DNA from: Mesorhabditis belari | Taxonomy: Eukaryota; Nematoda; Chromadorea; Rhabditida; Rhabditidae | NCBI GenBank assembly: GCA_958450365.1 | Contig: CAUEEP010000725.1 | Span: 2,318,001-2,382,000 of the forward strand | Direction: 5' to 3' | DNA: 64,000 nt | In this document: positions 55,801-64,000 of the stretch, in pieces | Layout: the number at the start of each line of letters is the position of its first letter | Position numbering within the stretch: the stretch's first letter is position 1 | Notes under the pieces: model-generated | What the model was told of the DNA's origin: nothing | Database searches by the model: none | Seen by the model: the letters and a program-made list of their open reading frames with translations, nothing else | Program-made: the position numbers and the translations under genes

Positions 55801-57611
55801 GTTGTATTTGAATTCCAAGAAAATATGATACTAAAACCTTCAATTAAAGCAATTTAATGTATTGGGTTGGTGAATTGAAAACTGCCGGACTTTGAACTAA
55901 GATTTATTTGAAATAAAACCATCAATTCATTCCAAATAATTTCCATTATTATTGACGACTTCTGCTCATTTTACAGGCAATTTGCGGATTCCTCTTTCGT
56001 AGTAGGATTTTGGTTTTGAATCGAAAAACTTTTCGAGCCAATTTTTTGACTGCTTCTTCTGAATTGAAGTGTTCTCTCGCAAGCTCATTACTCATGGTCC
56101 GGAATAAATAGTAATCAGAAGGGGCAAGATCCGGATTGTATGGGGGATGTGCCAAAAGTTCCCAACCAAGGCTGTTTATTTTAGAGCGAGTCAGTTTTGC
56201 GACATGAGGGCGCGCGTTGTCGTGGAGGAGAACGATCTTTGACTTGAAGAGCCTATTCTTCTTCAGGGATTCATTCACCTTTTCCAACTGTTCACTGTAT
56301 TTGATTGCATTAAGGGTCGTCTTATGGTCGGCTATGACAATAGACAATACGATTTTGGTTTGTGTGAGACAAGTGTGAGACTCAAAAATGGAGGACTGGA
56401 GATGTCCCAGTTTGAGCACTTTCTTCAAAAGAAACCCATTTTGGTGTCAATAGAAAAGTTGTAGAGAATCAAAAATTAGGCTTATAGCCAAATTTCCAAA
56501 AAGATACACTTAGTAGTTTCGCTTAAAATGTGAGTTTTGTGAAAATTCGTCTATTTGACATTTCTTGAAAACTAGTTTTTGAATCGTTCTCAAAATTTGG
56601 ATATAAGCTTGATTTTTGATTCCCTACAACTTTTCCATTGACACCAAAATGGGTTTCTTTTGAAGAAAGTGCTCAAACTGTGACATATGACAATAGCCGG
56701 CAGTTTTCAATTCACCAAACCAATATTTCATCATTTATAAATTACATTCTATGGCTTAACTTATAAACAGAAACTTTTTAGACTAATAAAAGTTAAATCC
56801 TTTGCTTACAAGGAGGATCCATTCTCACTAAGACCAAATTATCGACTTAATAGAATCTTTTAATTAACTTTCATATAGAAATAATTAAAATAAATCGGTT
56901 TATCAATTAATCTATGTGATTTTATCAGGTACTACATGATGAAAGCAGCTTTTGCCCCAATGAATAAAATAAAATGAATAGCTCCAATCGATTTCCCGAA
57001 CCCGAAAACCCCCGTGCGTAACTCACAGCCCAATAGCTTTTTTTGCAGCCATCTACAAAGCAAAAGAAAAAGCCCTATGTAAAAGATGTTCTTTGTGCAG
57101 GCGCGTGATCGTTCTCCATATGGCATGTCCGTCCCGTATAAGCTGTTTCCCTTTTAGAATCCGTGAAGGCTTTTTTGCCTTGAATTTGACGGTATTTTTG
57201 CTAAAAACTCGACATCCTGCTAGACCAAAAGTAGCCGAAAGACTGAGGAGCAAAGCAACATATTCTCCAACTCTGGGATATCCCAAAACTAAGTCTCTCC
57301 TCCTTTCAAAAATTGCTCCTCGAAATTTGAGCATAATGACGCCAAAACCATGAAGTCGCTCACCGCTCTTTCCCCTTTACGGATCGTAAAAGGGAAGCTT
57401 CCTATACCGGGCTGGTATGCCAGATCGCGAGCGATTACGCGGGCGCACAAAGAACAACTCCAGCCCTTTTATTGTCCATAGAGATTTGATTTTTTGAAAC
57501 AATTCAAATCAAAAAACTACCTTCATATGAAGAAATGAAGCCATAGCAAAATATCAGTGTAATCAAAGCGCAGAGAATGTAGGCTGTGCAAAGAAACTTT
57601 CGGCGTTTCAT
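34841..57611 (-). CDS. lge-1: LARGE-type bifunctional xylosyl/glucuronyl-transferase (15 exons, 662 aa)
   Basis: A Golgi type II membrane enzyme that in animals builds the xylose-glucuronate repeat on dystroglycan O-mannose glycans. Minus-strand exons: 57521-57611, 55772-55830, 55391-55732, 55142-55300, 54581-54712, 52823-52948, 39962-40102, 39056-39172, 38842-38922, 38645-38770, 36264-36360, 36069-36211, 35925-36011, 35574-35701, 34841-35000; phases agree, 663 codons with stop. Visible: signal anchor [21 protein letters not shown]8 domain with [30 protein letters not shown] and DxD LLLDTD (169-171); [30 protein letters not shown]; second GT49-like domain with [23 protein letters not shown], DxD LLDVDF (483-485), ILPAFET, and [13 protein letters not shown]. 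Human LARGE1 is 756 aa. The start sits directly after ctttcag. Exon 7 could end instead at 39955. Intron 5 has a GC donor; intron 6 contains the guanylate cyclase gene. The symbol is that of the C. elegans homologue. Confidence 0.95.
36545..36640 (-). repeat. Dispersed repeat G fragment (inverted)
   Basis: Reads gaaaggaaagcttctacacc ... gcgattacgtggccgcacaa, the inverse of the family G end. Confidence 0.55.
36713..36770. repeat. Interstitial telomere-like TTAGGC tract (LARGE intron 10)
   Basis: Three CTCAGG units followed by four CTTAGG units, one CTTAAG and one GTTAGG. TTAGGC is the nematode telomere unit. A shorter relative (gctcaggcttaggctta) is at 27280-27297. Confidence 0.85.
37742..37830 (+). 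repeat. Dispersed repeat G fragment
   Basis: Words agatgttctttgtgcagcc, gtaatcgctcg and cccttttggaatcgg are shared with 6450-6545, 57083-57175 and, inverted, 36545-36640 and 57378-57465. Confidence 0.6.
37846..38397. repeat. Foldback repeat with tRNA-like core (LARGE intron 10)
   Basis: Arms about 37846-38020 and 38222-38397 are inverted copies (ctatcggacatgacgaatcc, cgatgagg, cggcaaactctca). The 200-bp loop holds a tRNA-like block at about 38053-38124 with A-box-like gatagggcgctagac and B-box-like gggttcgattcct, followed by actttttgctttttttac. The acceptor ends (ggtttag and agccgcc) do not pair, so it is not a functional tRNA. Confidence 0.65.
39384..39875. mobile_element. Family B mariner-like element, copy 3 (LARGE intron 7)
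   Basis: Ends gttagttgataagtctttga and inverse of gctaaccgataagtctttgg. Interior words (cgattaatctacg, gggtagtcaa, gcacaaaaagtta) link it to the other family B copies. It sits 86 bp from LARGE exon 7. Confidence 0.6.
40483..40822. repeat. Foldback plus direct-repeat cluster (LARGE intron 6)
   Basis: Bases 40490-40565 and 40590-40672 are inverted copies (gccattggcaatc, gagctcaaatatcttg). The right arm is duplicated in direct orientation at 40708-40822 (tctctgtcgattggtagaa). Confidence 0.7.
41105..41623 (+). mobile_element. mariner-type element, copy 2 (deleted)
   Basis: A 519-bp TA-flanked copy with ttgggttggtgaattgaaaa at the left and cagttttaaattcaccaacc at the right. It has the repeated inner blocks of copy 1 but no transposase frame. 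Confidence 0.82.
41624..42106 (+). other. Upstream region of the guanylate cyclase gene
   Basis: Contains a 103-codon open frame from ATG 41897 whose first residues ([15 protein letters not shown]) look like a signal peptide. I could not join it in phase to the cyclase exons, and the acceptor at 42107 offers a simpler 5' end. Probably promoter and outron. Confidence 0.4.
42121..52795 (+). CDS. Membrane guanylate cyclase with NIT-like extracellular domain (about 20 exons, about 688 aa)
   Basis: Predicted to make cGMP. Exons: 42121-42173, 42426-42558, 43338-43421, 44910-45031, 45550-45669, 46517-46585, 46730-46825, 46872-46999, 48413-48487, 48533-48588, 48629-48711, 49959-50052, 50310-50479, 50536-50638, 50680-50769, 51228-51309, 51351-51442, 51903-52071, 52344-52441, 52646-52795. 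Order: cytoplasmic start, TM1 ([20 protein letters not shown], ~69-88), NIT-like domain ([18 protein letters not shown]), TM2 (~392-418), LLFSMLP linker, class III cyclase. Catalytic residues present: metal Asp in YFSDIKGFT (477) and GDAYM (521), guanine-selecting Glu in KVETIGD (517) and Cys in RYCLFGD (589), Asn596 and Arg600. Start supported by ttttcccag 14 bp upstream; a downstream alternative is ATG 42442. Weak points: exon 5 end (strong gtgagt at 45638 breaks frame) and exon 7 start. Lies wholly inside a LARGE intron on the other strand. Confidence 0.88.
42609..43281 (+). mobile_element. Deleted Tc1/mariner element in cyclase intron 2
   Basis: Ends: ggtgcgccataattgtcgca at the left, and from the right cagggtgcgccataatcgtc. 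It keeps the first helix-turn-helix of the transposase ([39 protein letters not shown]) and the last 22 codons ([19 protein letters not shown]), with the whole catalytic region replaced by A-rich sequence. Confidence 0.78.
44158..44346. repeat. (CAGA)n microsatellite, cyclase intron 3
   Basis: About 190 bp of imperfect gacagaca units; open in several frames on both strands, but not coding. Confidence 0.95.
46026..46190 (+). repeat. Dispersed repeat G copy (cyclase intron 5)
   Basis: Starts ataaaatgaatagctctaaa and contains gtacaaatttacagctgaa, as at 6325 and 56965. Confidence 0.6.
47032..48066 (-). mobile_element. Truncated Tc1-like element in cyclase intron 8
   Basis: The right end, read inward, is cagggtgcggcaaaagttcg followed by the transposase on the minus strand. 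The left end shares only cagggt after TA, so the left boundary is uncertain. Confidence 0.6.
47461..47997 (-). pseudogene. Tc1-like transposase, N-terminal half
   Basis: From [20 protein letters not shown] (Met at 47934) it shows two helix-turn-helix motifs ([20 protein letters not shown] and [20 protein letters not shown]), then the first catalytic Asp in [10 protein letters not shown], and stops at a short tail (NRQNHR). The second and third catalytic acids and about 150 C-terminal residues are absent. The uninterrupted N-terminal frame could still bind TIRs if expressed, but there is no sign that it is. It lies antisense to the cyclase, entirely within its eighth intron. Confidence 0.75.
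48270..48375 (+). repeat. tRNA-like cassette T2 (cyclase intron 8)
   Basis: cttggcaagttaaggtcgcg, gatagttcagtggttagagg, gcaaaaggtcgaaggtttaa, then a T-run and cttgccaattccttcac. The outer words ttggcaa and ttgccaa are inverted. A- and B-box positions are recognisable, but no clean cloverleaf. Confidence 0.55.
48747..48980. mobile_element. Palindromic MITE, family D copy 2 (cyclase intron 11)
   Basis: Starts ggggtaggctagtttccgca and ends gcgcaaagtagcctacccct, with inverted inner arms (cataactctcttctaagtgg / ccacttagaagaaagttatg). Confidence 0.78.
48982..49154. mobile_element. Palindromic MITE, family E (cyclase intron 11)
   Basis: About 40-bp near-perfect terminal inverted repeats (caatggggcattactttttg ... 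and inverse), directly abutting two family D copies. Confidence 0.78.
49156..49293. mobile_element. Family D MITE, partial copy 3
   Basis: The right two-thirds of the family D palindrome (tcaataagtgcaacaaaacg to actagcctaccc). Confidence 0.7.
49715..49835 (+). repeat. tRNA-like cassette T3 (cyclase intron 11)
   Basis: ttaaggtaccggatagctag, a duplicated gagcaattgcccg, then gcaaaaggtcgagggttcaa, tccctctcc, T-run and cttgccaatttcttcac. It has a good B-box-like ggttcaatccc but a rearranged D arm. Confidence 0.55.
51506..51671. repeat. Minisatellite in cyclase intron 17
   Basis: Mixed tandem array of gattctcta and gatgaagttctcta units. Confidence 0.9.
51846..51921 (+). repeat. 19-bp tandem repeat containing successive 3' splice sites
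   Basis: gaagtttctatgattttag is repeated three times, so AG dinucleotides after a T-rich stretch end at 51864, 51883 and 51902, with one more AG at 51845. Only the last keeps the cyclase frame open. Confidence 0.85.
52094..52307. mobile_element. Palindromic MITE filling cyclase intron 18
   Basis: Inverted arms gtcgataggtgtaaagcgga / tccgttgtacacctatcgac and gaaattcacgtctta / taagacgtgaatttc. It occupies 214 of the 272 bp of the intron. Confidence 0.75.
52809..52814 (+). promoter_or_regulatory. Polyadenylation signal of the guanylate cyclase gene
   Basis: AATAAA 13 bp after the stop (52793-52795). The opposite-strand LARGE exon 6 starts at 52823, so normal cleavage distance would place the cyclase 3' end at or inside that exon. 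Confidence 0.7.
53195..53910. mobile_element. Tc1-like MITE (LARGE intron 5)
   Basis: TA-flanked, with about 42-bp TIRs (cagggtgaccgcgaattata at the left; from the right caaggtgactgcgaattata), no transposase. Inner inverted arms around 53330-53345 and 53752-53770. Confidence 0.78.
53913..54432. mobile_element. Family B mariner-like element, copy 4 (LARGE intron 5)
   Basis: TA-flanked 520-bp copy with clear TIRs: ttaggttgatgcaaaagtct and its inverse (gacttttgcatcaacctaa). Its left TA (53911-53912) is also the right TA of the preceding Tc1-like MITE. Confidence 0.8.
54796..55059. mobile_element. Palindromic MITE (LARGE intron 4)
   Basis: About 80-bp inverted arms (aaattcaacacgtaactctc, gaactctcagtagcat and inverses). 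It occupies most of a 429-bp intron. Confidence 0.75.
55862..56723 (-). mobile_element. mariner-type element, copy 3 (LARGE intron 1)
   Basis: An 862-bp TA-flanked copy with ttgggttggtgaattgaaaa at one end and inverse of ttggtttggtgaattgaaaa at the other. It carries the transposase fragment at 55949-56428. It lies in intron 1 of LARGE in the same transcriptional sense. Confidence 0.85.
55949..56428 (-). pseudogene. mariner transposase catalytic fragment with intact second and third Asp
   Basis: Keeps [20 protein letters not shown] and [20 protein letters not shown]: the second Asp, 34 residues, then the third Asp (SDYY), the mariner DD34D pattern. The first Asp and the DNA-binding region are missing. 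Compared with 3550-3876 it is the better preserved copy and continues further to the C-terminus ([20 protein letters not shown]). Without the N-terminal half it cannot transpose. Confidence 0.8.
56965..57465. repeat. Family G repeat, one full copy plus inverted end copy (LARGE intron 1)
   Basis: Bases 56965-57175 are a direct copy of the family; 57378-57465 is an inverted copy of its end, so 57083-57465 forms a foldback with a 200-bp loop. Confidence 0.6.
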
Positions 57612-58635
57612 CTGAAAGGGGATTTTGTCAAAAGAAAAGAAAAGAAAAGAAAATAAAACATAGCTGAGCACTTGTTACAGCGAGTATAACAGTGATTTAA
57701 AAGTTGATGTAATCACTTGAATAGCCAAAAAATGACAAAAATGCAAGTGACGGGTGTTAGAATCGCTATGGAAAAGGGTGTCGATTGCGCCCTCTCCCTT
57801 CCGGGTCAGCACCCACACTCCATCAAAATTTTGGCTGAGAATCGGAAAAGAAAGTCACAGACTAGTAGATAATATTCAAACACAAAATTTCATACAATGA
57901 TTATGCATCAAATCTAAATCTTTCAAATATTCAGGGCTATATCTAGGGCTATATTTAGGGCTAAAATTTCTAAAGCATTATAAGACGAGCTGAGAGATTC
58001 AGTTCAAAAGTTCACGAAGGCCATAGTTTGTCCCATCTTTCAGTAAAAGCTTGTATAATTTCTTGAAAATAACTATCAAATCAATATTAAGAGTAGAAGA
58101 GAGTTGAACGAAACACCATCTTTAGGCTAAAAAGAGCCAAACGGTCAATATTTGCTATATATGAGTAGAAAGAAGGAATGGTTTAGGGAAAGGAGTACCC
58201 TAAAGTGTTCCACGGTTTTAGGTTTCTGTTGGGGACAAGTATTTTGATCTAATAGCGCTGAGTGGCAAGTTTTGGAAATGTTTAAGCAATAATTTCCTTC
58301 TAAATATTAAATCTGAAAAAAAAACATTGTGTAAAGTAGTTCTAGAAGCAATTGAGCTTGACCTTTTGCAAAAAAAACGCACACGCACTCGTAAAATGCC
58401 GGCAATTGCTCTACTAAGACTCAACAAGAAAAAGAGGCCATTTTAAGTCATCAAAGGCTTTTAGAGGAAAAAACCTTCAGATTTTTGACCTTTGACTGGT
58501 AGTTTTAATAATCTAGGTATCAAAAATTGATGCTAACATTTTCAAAATTGGTACTACTTCAAAATAGTAGTCTTTCAAAATTCAAAACTGAACAAAAAGT
58601 GTTAAGCCGTTGAATTTGAGATTTTGAAATTACTT
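57612..58635. other. Upstream flank of LARGE; no gene seen
   Basis: Holds a (gaaaa)n-type stretch at 57638-57658 and, at 58325-58440 on the minus strand, a diverged tRNA-like cassette (T4: gtagagcaattgccgg ... gcaaaaggtcaagctcaatt). The promoter was not identified. Confidence 0.5.
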
Positions 58636-58701
58636 TTAGGTAGAAGTATGACATGCAGTCATCCCAAAATCTTTATTCTACCATATCCCATAAGCTAATT
58701 A

Positions 58702-59230
58702 TTGGGTTGGTGAATTGAAAGCTGCCGGACTTTGAACTAAGATTTATTCAAAATAAAACCATAAATTCATTCCAAATAATCTCCATTATTATTGACGACT
58801 TCTGCCCATTACAGGCAATTAGCAGATTCCTCTTTCGTAGCAGGATTTTGGTTTGTGTGTGAGACAAGTGTGAGACTCAAAAATGGAGGACTGGAGATGT
58901 CCCAGTTTGAGCACTTTCTTCAAACGAAACCCATTTTGGTGTCAATAGAAAAGTTGTAGAGAATCAAAAATTAGGCTTATAGCCAAATTTCCAAAAAGAT
59001 ACACTTAGTAGTTTCGCTTAAAATGCGAGTTTTGTTGCAAGGTTTGTGAAAATTCATAAATTTGGCATTTCTTGAAAACCGGTTTTTGAATCGTTCTGAA
59101 AATTTGGATATAAGCTTGATCTATGATTCTCTACAACTTTTCCATTGACACCAAAATGGATTTCTTTTGAAGAAAGTGCTCAAACTGTCACTTATGACAA
59201 TAGCCGGCAGTTTTCAATTCACCAACCCAA
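58702..59230. mobile_element. mariner-type element, copy 4 (deleted), between direct repeats
   Basis: 529-bp copy with ttgggttggtgaattgaaag and its inverse at the ends, no transposase frame. It is flanked by 65-bp direct repeats at 58636-58700 and 59233-59297 (ttttaggtagaagtat, atcccaaaatctttatt). Confidence 0.82.
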
Positions 59231-59297
59231 CACTTTTAGGTAGAAGTATAACATGCAGTGATCCCAAAATCTTTATTGTACCAAATCCCATAAGCTT

Positions 59298-62200
59298 ATT
59301 AGCATTCTAGCAAAAATTTCATCTAATATAAAGATTTCTAATGAAAATTGCTCTTAATGAATTCTCGGTTGTGCGCGAGATCTTGTGGGTGTCAATGTCT
59401 GTTTGCGGTCAGTGGTGCATTCTAATTTCATTCTATTGAGACTCTTGTGTTCAAAAGGCAAATCCTAAAAGATGAATGAGAAGTCTCAAATGATGAGACC
59501 CCGTGAAATTTGCATACGAAGACAGAAATGGGAGAAGAAGAAAGAGAAAAGATCGGAAAAGACATCAAAGAGCTCTTTCAATTCCCTTGTCAGTGAGGGG
59601 ATTGATGGAACGAACAAAGCATTTGGAAAGGATTTCTTTCACTAATGATATAAAAACAAAATACTTTAACTTTATAGAGCTTTATAAGAGCGTGTAAATA
59701 AGTTTTACATAGAATTCGATTTCAAAAGAACTAGTACAAAAAAACTGCAAAGAATTCGTACGGCTAATTGTAAGTATAAGACTGGCCAGAAAGACTTTTC
59801 CGATTTTTTTAAAGGTCACTTTTTGAAATGAATAATGAGCCAATCGATTTATGATTTGTTTTACCAAAAAGTCCTATTATTTATTTACAAATTGTTCTTT
59901 AAGAAATTCTGGAAAGCTTTAGAGGAATAAAGCTTGAGATTTTTGACCTTTAACTAGTAGTCTAGCAGTCAAAAACGATGTCAAAGTTTCTATTTGAGCA
60001 CTTTTTATCACGGAAAACGATTTTGGTGCCAAAAGACAAAAATAGAGAGTAAAAAGTTAGGCAGATAGATAAAATTTCTATATCATTTTACCAAACCGTT
60101 TTTATTCTATGTTCATTGTAAGAATTTTAGAAAAACAAGAATTCCGTTCGGATTTCCTTCAAAGCTTCAAAGTTGCCTAAAGAGTAGCTAAATGAAATAG
60201 TTAATCTTTTTATTTAAAGCAAACAGCACGCTTATCGACTAATTATTCATTTATAAACGAAAATTTGAAAAAGGCGGAAAAGGCTTAGTTATCGAATCTT
60301 CCAAATCTGTTTTTCAGCTGAATCAAGCCAAGCATTTGCCTAAGCTCAAAAGTATTACATGCTTAATAACAGATAATATTCTTTAAAAATTAAGAGATAA
60401 ACTAGAGAAACACTGAATGTTTTACAAGATCTTTGGCTTAAGGAAACACTTTACTCCGCCCAAAGCCTTTCCCGAAGGCCGACTGACCATCACAAAGTGA
60501 AGTTTTGATTAAATTTACCCGCTCTCTTTCTGCTTATGCGCTACCCAAACAGCAAAGGTGATGGGGAAAAGAAATATATAGTAAATAGAAGAATTGGAAC
60601 CTTTAGAACAGCTACACTTTTTTGAAACCTTAAAAGCATAGGTTCAATTGAGTTTTAGAGGATTCGAGCATCGAGCATCGAGCATCGAGCCGAGCCGAGC
60701 CGAGCCTGGCCGGGTTAGGTCAATCAGAACTAGGTCAGATAGGGACTTCAAATCGATTCTATCTTTGTTGATCATCCATTATTGAGACTAATTTCTGGCA
60801 ATCAGTTACTAACACTTGTAATTACAGCTTAGACTAGTAAAATTTCAAAGATCAATTCAGCTACCTGATCAACAAACAAAGAATTATGTGACAAAAACTG
60901 GTAAACAATATTTTTGAATTCTTGAAAAGGGGAGCCTGACTAGCTCAGAACCAAGTTCTAAAATGTTATTACGTTGAATAGTAAACAATGGCATTAGAAG
61001 AACCACAAAAAGAATAGAAGAACCACTTCTAAAGAATAGAAGAACCACAAAAACTATAGTAAACAAAGAATTTTTGATTCAAAGCTTTTTACCCAGAGCA
61101 TTTTAGGTGTGACGTTTGTGTGGCCAAATTTTCATGCCATATGGTCACACTTTGGCCTTTCTTTTGGTGAGAAACAATAGCCCTTAGTGCCAGAGGCTGG
61201 GAATGGAAAAGAGTCAAGTAAAAAGTAAAGAACTTGAAAAACTGAGGGCTGAGAAACATACGAAAATGAGAAAATAAGAAATGGAATACTAGCTTGTTCA
61301 TTGTTGAGGCTGACGCTAGTTTCAATTAACTTTATCATATTTCGATCTAGGATTTAATGGGGTATAAGGGGCTATGAAGATGAAAGTAAAAGACTTTTTT
61401 GACAAACGAAACTTAAAGGCTTAGGTTTAAAGGTTTGAAGGTTTGAAAGTTTGAAAGTTTGAATGAAATTTAATAAGTTAAGAAGTATCGAATTGGTAAT
61501 ACAACCACAAATGCTTCTTCCTCTTCCTTGGAAATTCCATGTGTCAACTGATTGCTTTAGTGCTGTAAACTAGTCAAGACAACTAATCTCAAGATTAATG
61601 ATTGCACGAAAACGAAAAAACTTAACTACGAGTACAGGGTGGCGTACATTTATGGAAACTCGGTTTTTTTGACTGTACCTCGACGCCCAATTATTCAATT
61701 TCCCTAATTTCAGATTTATATGAAATTTCAAGTTAATTTCTGTGGCCAATTACAATTTTTAGAAACACAGTGTTACGCTTTTTATAGTACTTTGAAGTTC
61801 AGAAGTGCCAACCTCTGAATGCAATATTTTCCAAATTTACTAAAAGTAACTAGTTATGTGATAAAGGCTGTTGAAACTCTAGCACTTTGATTTACTCATC
61901 ACCCTGAAAATTTGGTTTCCAACTTGCCGTAAACGTTAAAGATCAGTCCAATCCTCACCTCTCAATCAACAATATATAACGACAACCACTTAACAACTTT
62001 AAAGACCTCCAAGAAAACACCAAAAACTACAAATAATCGTAAAGTTTCTGGCGACTCCCCCATTTGTCGTCGTTTTCTTTTGGTCTTTGAGATTTCCGAA
62101 AAGTATGAGACTTTTGACAAAGGGACTTTTCAGAAAAAGAACGAAAACAACAACCTTGCAACTGAAAAGTTTCGCCTGAAAAGAAAGAAAAGAAAGAAAA

Positions 62201-62405
62201 GAAAGAAAACACGGATTTCCTTCAGCTGTCACTCAAACACTTTTCTTGCTGAGGTGAGAACGTCCGAATGAATGGCGGGAGTATCTGTGATCGATTTATA
62301 TCAGGATTTTGATGTATTGTTATATTTTTGCGATTTTTAGATCTAACCTTTTCTTTATCGTTGAAATTTGTTTAACTTTACATTGCCTTTACATTACTTT
62401 ACATT
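59298..62405. other. Intergenic; repeats only
   Basis: Repeat H copy 2 at 60118-60276 (matches 25818-25982), short (gagcatc)n/(gagcc)n tandem units at 60664-60706, (ggtttgaa)n at 61426-61463, and an isolated Tc1-like end (tacagggtggcgtacattta) at 61633 with no convincing partner. No exon chain found. Confidence 0.5.
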
Positions 62406-62864
62406 ACCGTATTTTCTCTAATAGTAGTGCACCCCAGCCGAGTTGGTGACTATTTTACGGTTTCCAAGCTTTTGCAGAAGCTCAACACTTAAATCCCCCA
62501 CTAGATCTCATCGTCAGCTACATTTTCTGAACCCACATCGATAGGTTCTGATCAGCGGTTGACGAGATTTCGAGCAATTTAGGACCAGTAGCTTTCGAGA
62601 TTTCGAACAGTAAAGAATCGCAAAACTTTGGTTCAGATCTAAATACCGTATTTTCTCTAATAGTAGTGCACCTCGGTGAGCCGAGTTGATGACGATTTTA
62701 TGGTTTCCAAGCTTTTGCAGAAGCTCAACACTTAAATGCCCCACTAGATCTCATCGTCAGCTACATTTTCCGACCTCACATCGATAGGTTCTGATAAGCG
62801 GTTCTCGAGATTTCAAGGAATTTAGGCGATGCTCAGGGTGCACTACTATTAGAGAGAATACGGT
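62406..62864. mobile_element. MITE with tandemly duplicated left arm
   Basis: The left end ccgtattttctctaatagta plus gtgcacc occurs at 62406 and again at 62646; the single inverted right end (gtgcactactattagagaga, then atacgg) is at 62837-62862. Each left copy is followed by the same body (gcagaagctcaacacttaaa, gatctcatcgtcagctacat). Confidence 0.75.
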
Positions 62865-63400
62865 AAATTTGATGAAAGAATCATTTTCATTTGCTTACTA
62901 TTAACTAAAGTCTAACTATAGAATTCCTATAATAGAAATTTATAGAAAAGTATTTAAAGTTTAGAAAAATCAGCACTTGTTGTACCATTTGGCAGTTTTT
63001 TTTTGAGATTTTGAAGTATAGGAACGTTTTTTTGTTGCTTCTCTGAAACCTGAAAATCTTGGTGTACTTTGTGCTCAAAACGCATCTTTTCTAGTGAATC
63101 CTCAATTTTCTCACAATAGCGCTTTGCTTTCGAGAGAGAAAATGAGTGAATAAATGCGCCGGAAAGCCTGCGTTTACAAGTGACACCTCTTTTGAATTGA
63201 CTAATATTTAAGTAAATTCAATTTCTAAACTTGCTTGTTAAATCTCTTTGATATGTCATTTTTAAAGCCTTCATCTCGTTTAAACTTTTATTTTAAACAT
63301 AATCAAATCCTTTTTCCAAGCCAGAACCTCTGAACTCAACCCCTTTTCACCAAAAACTCTCATTTGAACACGATTCTCAAAAAAAACGTCTACTCAATAT

Positions 63401-63682
63401 TTACCCATGAAACTTTATTAAAATATTGGAAGATATTTCCAGACATTTGAACGCCAATTCATTTCTCACGTTTTGTTTACTTTTCCGAAGATTCGTATAG
63501 TTTCCCACCAGAGATTTTTCTTCTTCTTTTTGAACTTTCTTTTTGGCTTGAGTTTTATTTACAAAAATCCGTGACATTTCCTGGATCAGCTGAAAGGGAA
63601 CATCCCGATCTTTTTTGTCTAAACAATTTCGGAAGTCGCCTTTTACGTTAGTCTTTTTCGGATCCACCCTCGCTGGAGCCAC
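63401..63682 (-). CDS. Doubtful exon of an unknown gene
   Basis: A 93-codon minus-strand frame with protein-like composition (VDPKKTNVKGDFRNCLDKK, VPFQLIQEMSRIF, acidic/basic KKKVQKEEEKS) ends near a possible donor (gg|gtaaat at about 63407). It has no upstream ATG, only a weak acceptor (ggctccag at about 63676), and no partner exon could be joined. I do not recognise it. It may be chance. Confidence 0.22.
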   Translation of the reverse strand: MAPARVDPKKTNVKGDFRNCLDKKDRDVPFQLIQEMSRIFVNKTQAKKKVQKEEEKSLVGNYTNLRKSKQNVRNELAFKCLEISSNILIKFHG

Positions 63683-63801
63683 ATGCCAACACAGATGTCA
63701 GTGTATGAGTAAGATGATTGAGAATGGACTTGCACTTGGAAATTTCCGTCATATAAACTTTTTGAGATCCAAATTTTTGCTTTAAACTGAAAAACAACTT
63801 T

Positions 63802-63890
63802 TCAACAAGGTCAACCTTGAATTGGACCTTGAATTGGTCTTTGAATTGGTCCTTGAATTGGTCTTTCTTTTGTCTTTGAATTGGTCAACC
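63802..63890. repeat. 15-bp tandem repeat
   Basis: About five units of ttgaattggwccttg / ttgaattggtctttg, partly interrupted. Confidence 0.8.
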
Positions 63891-63931
63891 CTTTGAACCT
63901 TTCATCACTCAAAAGCTTACCAAAATTGTAT

Positions 63932-64000
63932 TGGGTTGATGGAAAAGTCCTTTCCGATTTTTTGGGAGAGTACCTTAAATTTGTCCAATTTTGACGTTAT
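63932..64000. mobile_element. Left end of another mariner-like element, cut by window edge
   Basis: Begins ttgggttgatggaaaagtcc after TA, similar to the family B end at 53913. The rest lies outside the window. Confidence 0.5.

Noticed and set aside
57093..57353. Open frames on both strands near the LARGE start.
   Set aside because: They lie in the family G foldback repeat and have no domain.
61633..61905. A Tc1-like MITE starting tacagggtggcgtacattta.
   Set aside because: The only candidate right end (caccctga near 61901) matches over too few bases and lacks TA.

Overview
The window is eukaryotic and looks like nematode DNA. Coding sequence is cut into many short exons joined by mostly canonical GT..TTTCAG introns of 40 bp to several kb. 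The background is AT-rich, an interstitial TTAGGC tract (the nematode telomere unit) is present, and Tc1/mariner-type elements with TA target duplications are abundant. No spliced-leader or rRNA sequence fixes the species. All gene models were spliced by hand, requiring open frames and agreeing phases at exon junctions.

Layout. 0-20 kb is almost gene-free: a possible minus-strand first exon at the left edge (400-441), an orphan terminal exon (7786-7953), and a series of DNA-transposon copies and foldback repeats. 20164-28975 (+) is a complete 21-exon long-chain acyl-CoA synthetase of the ACSL3/4 type (731 aa). 31533-32541 (-) is a six-exon secreted protein with two cysteine-rich EB-like modules (158 aa). 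33263-34370 is a decayed integrase-type DNA transposon. 34841-57611 (-) is a 15-exon LARGE-type bifunctional glycosyltransferase (662 aa). Its largest intron (40103-52822) contains a complete opposite-strand gene, 42121-52795 (+): a two-pass membrane guanylate cyclase whose extracellular part carries a NIT-like (nitrate/nitrite-sensing) domain (about 688 aa, about 20 exons). 57.6-64 kb holds repeats, another mariner copy and one doubtful exon.

Roles. The four genes do not form a pathway. ACSL activates long-chain fatty acids, LARGE extends the matriglycan chain on dystroglycan-type glycoproteins in the Golgi, the cyclase should make cGMP, and the EB protein is probably secreted. What links them is architecture: nested and convergent genes whose introns have been enlarged by MITEs, mariner/Tc1 relics and tRNA-like repeats.

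The observations most worth a second look are the guanylate cyclase nested inside LARGE with its 3' end almost touching a LARGE exon, a GC-AG intron in LARGE, a 19-bp tandem array of 3' splice sites in the cyclase, and a set of foldback repeats that carry a degenerate tRNA-like core followed by T-runs.
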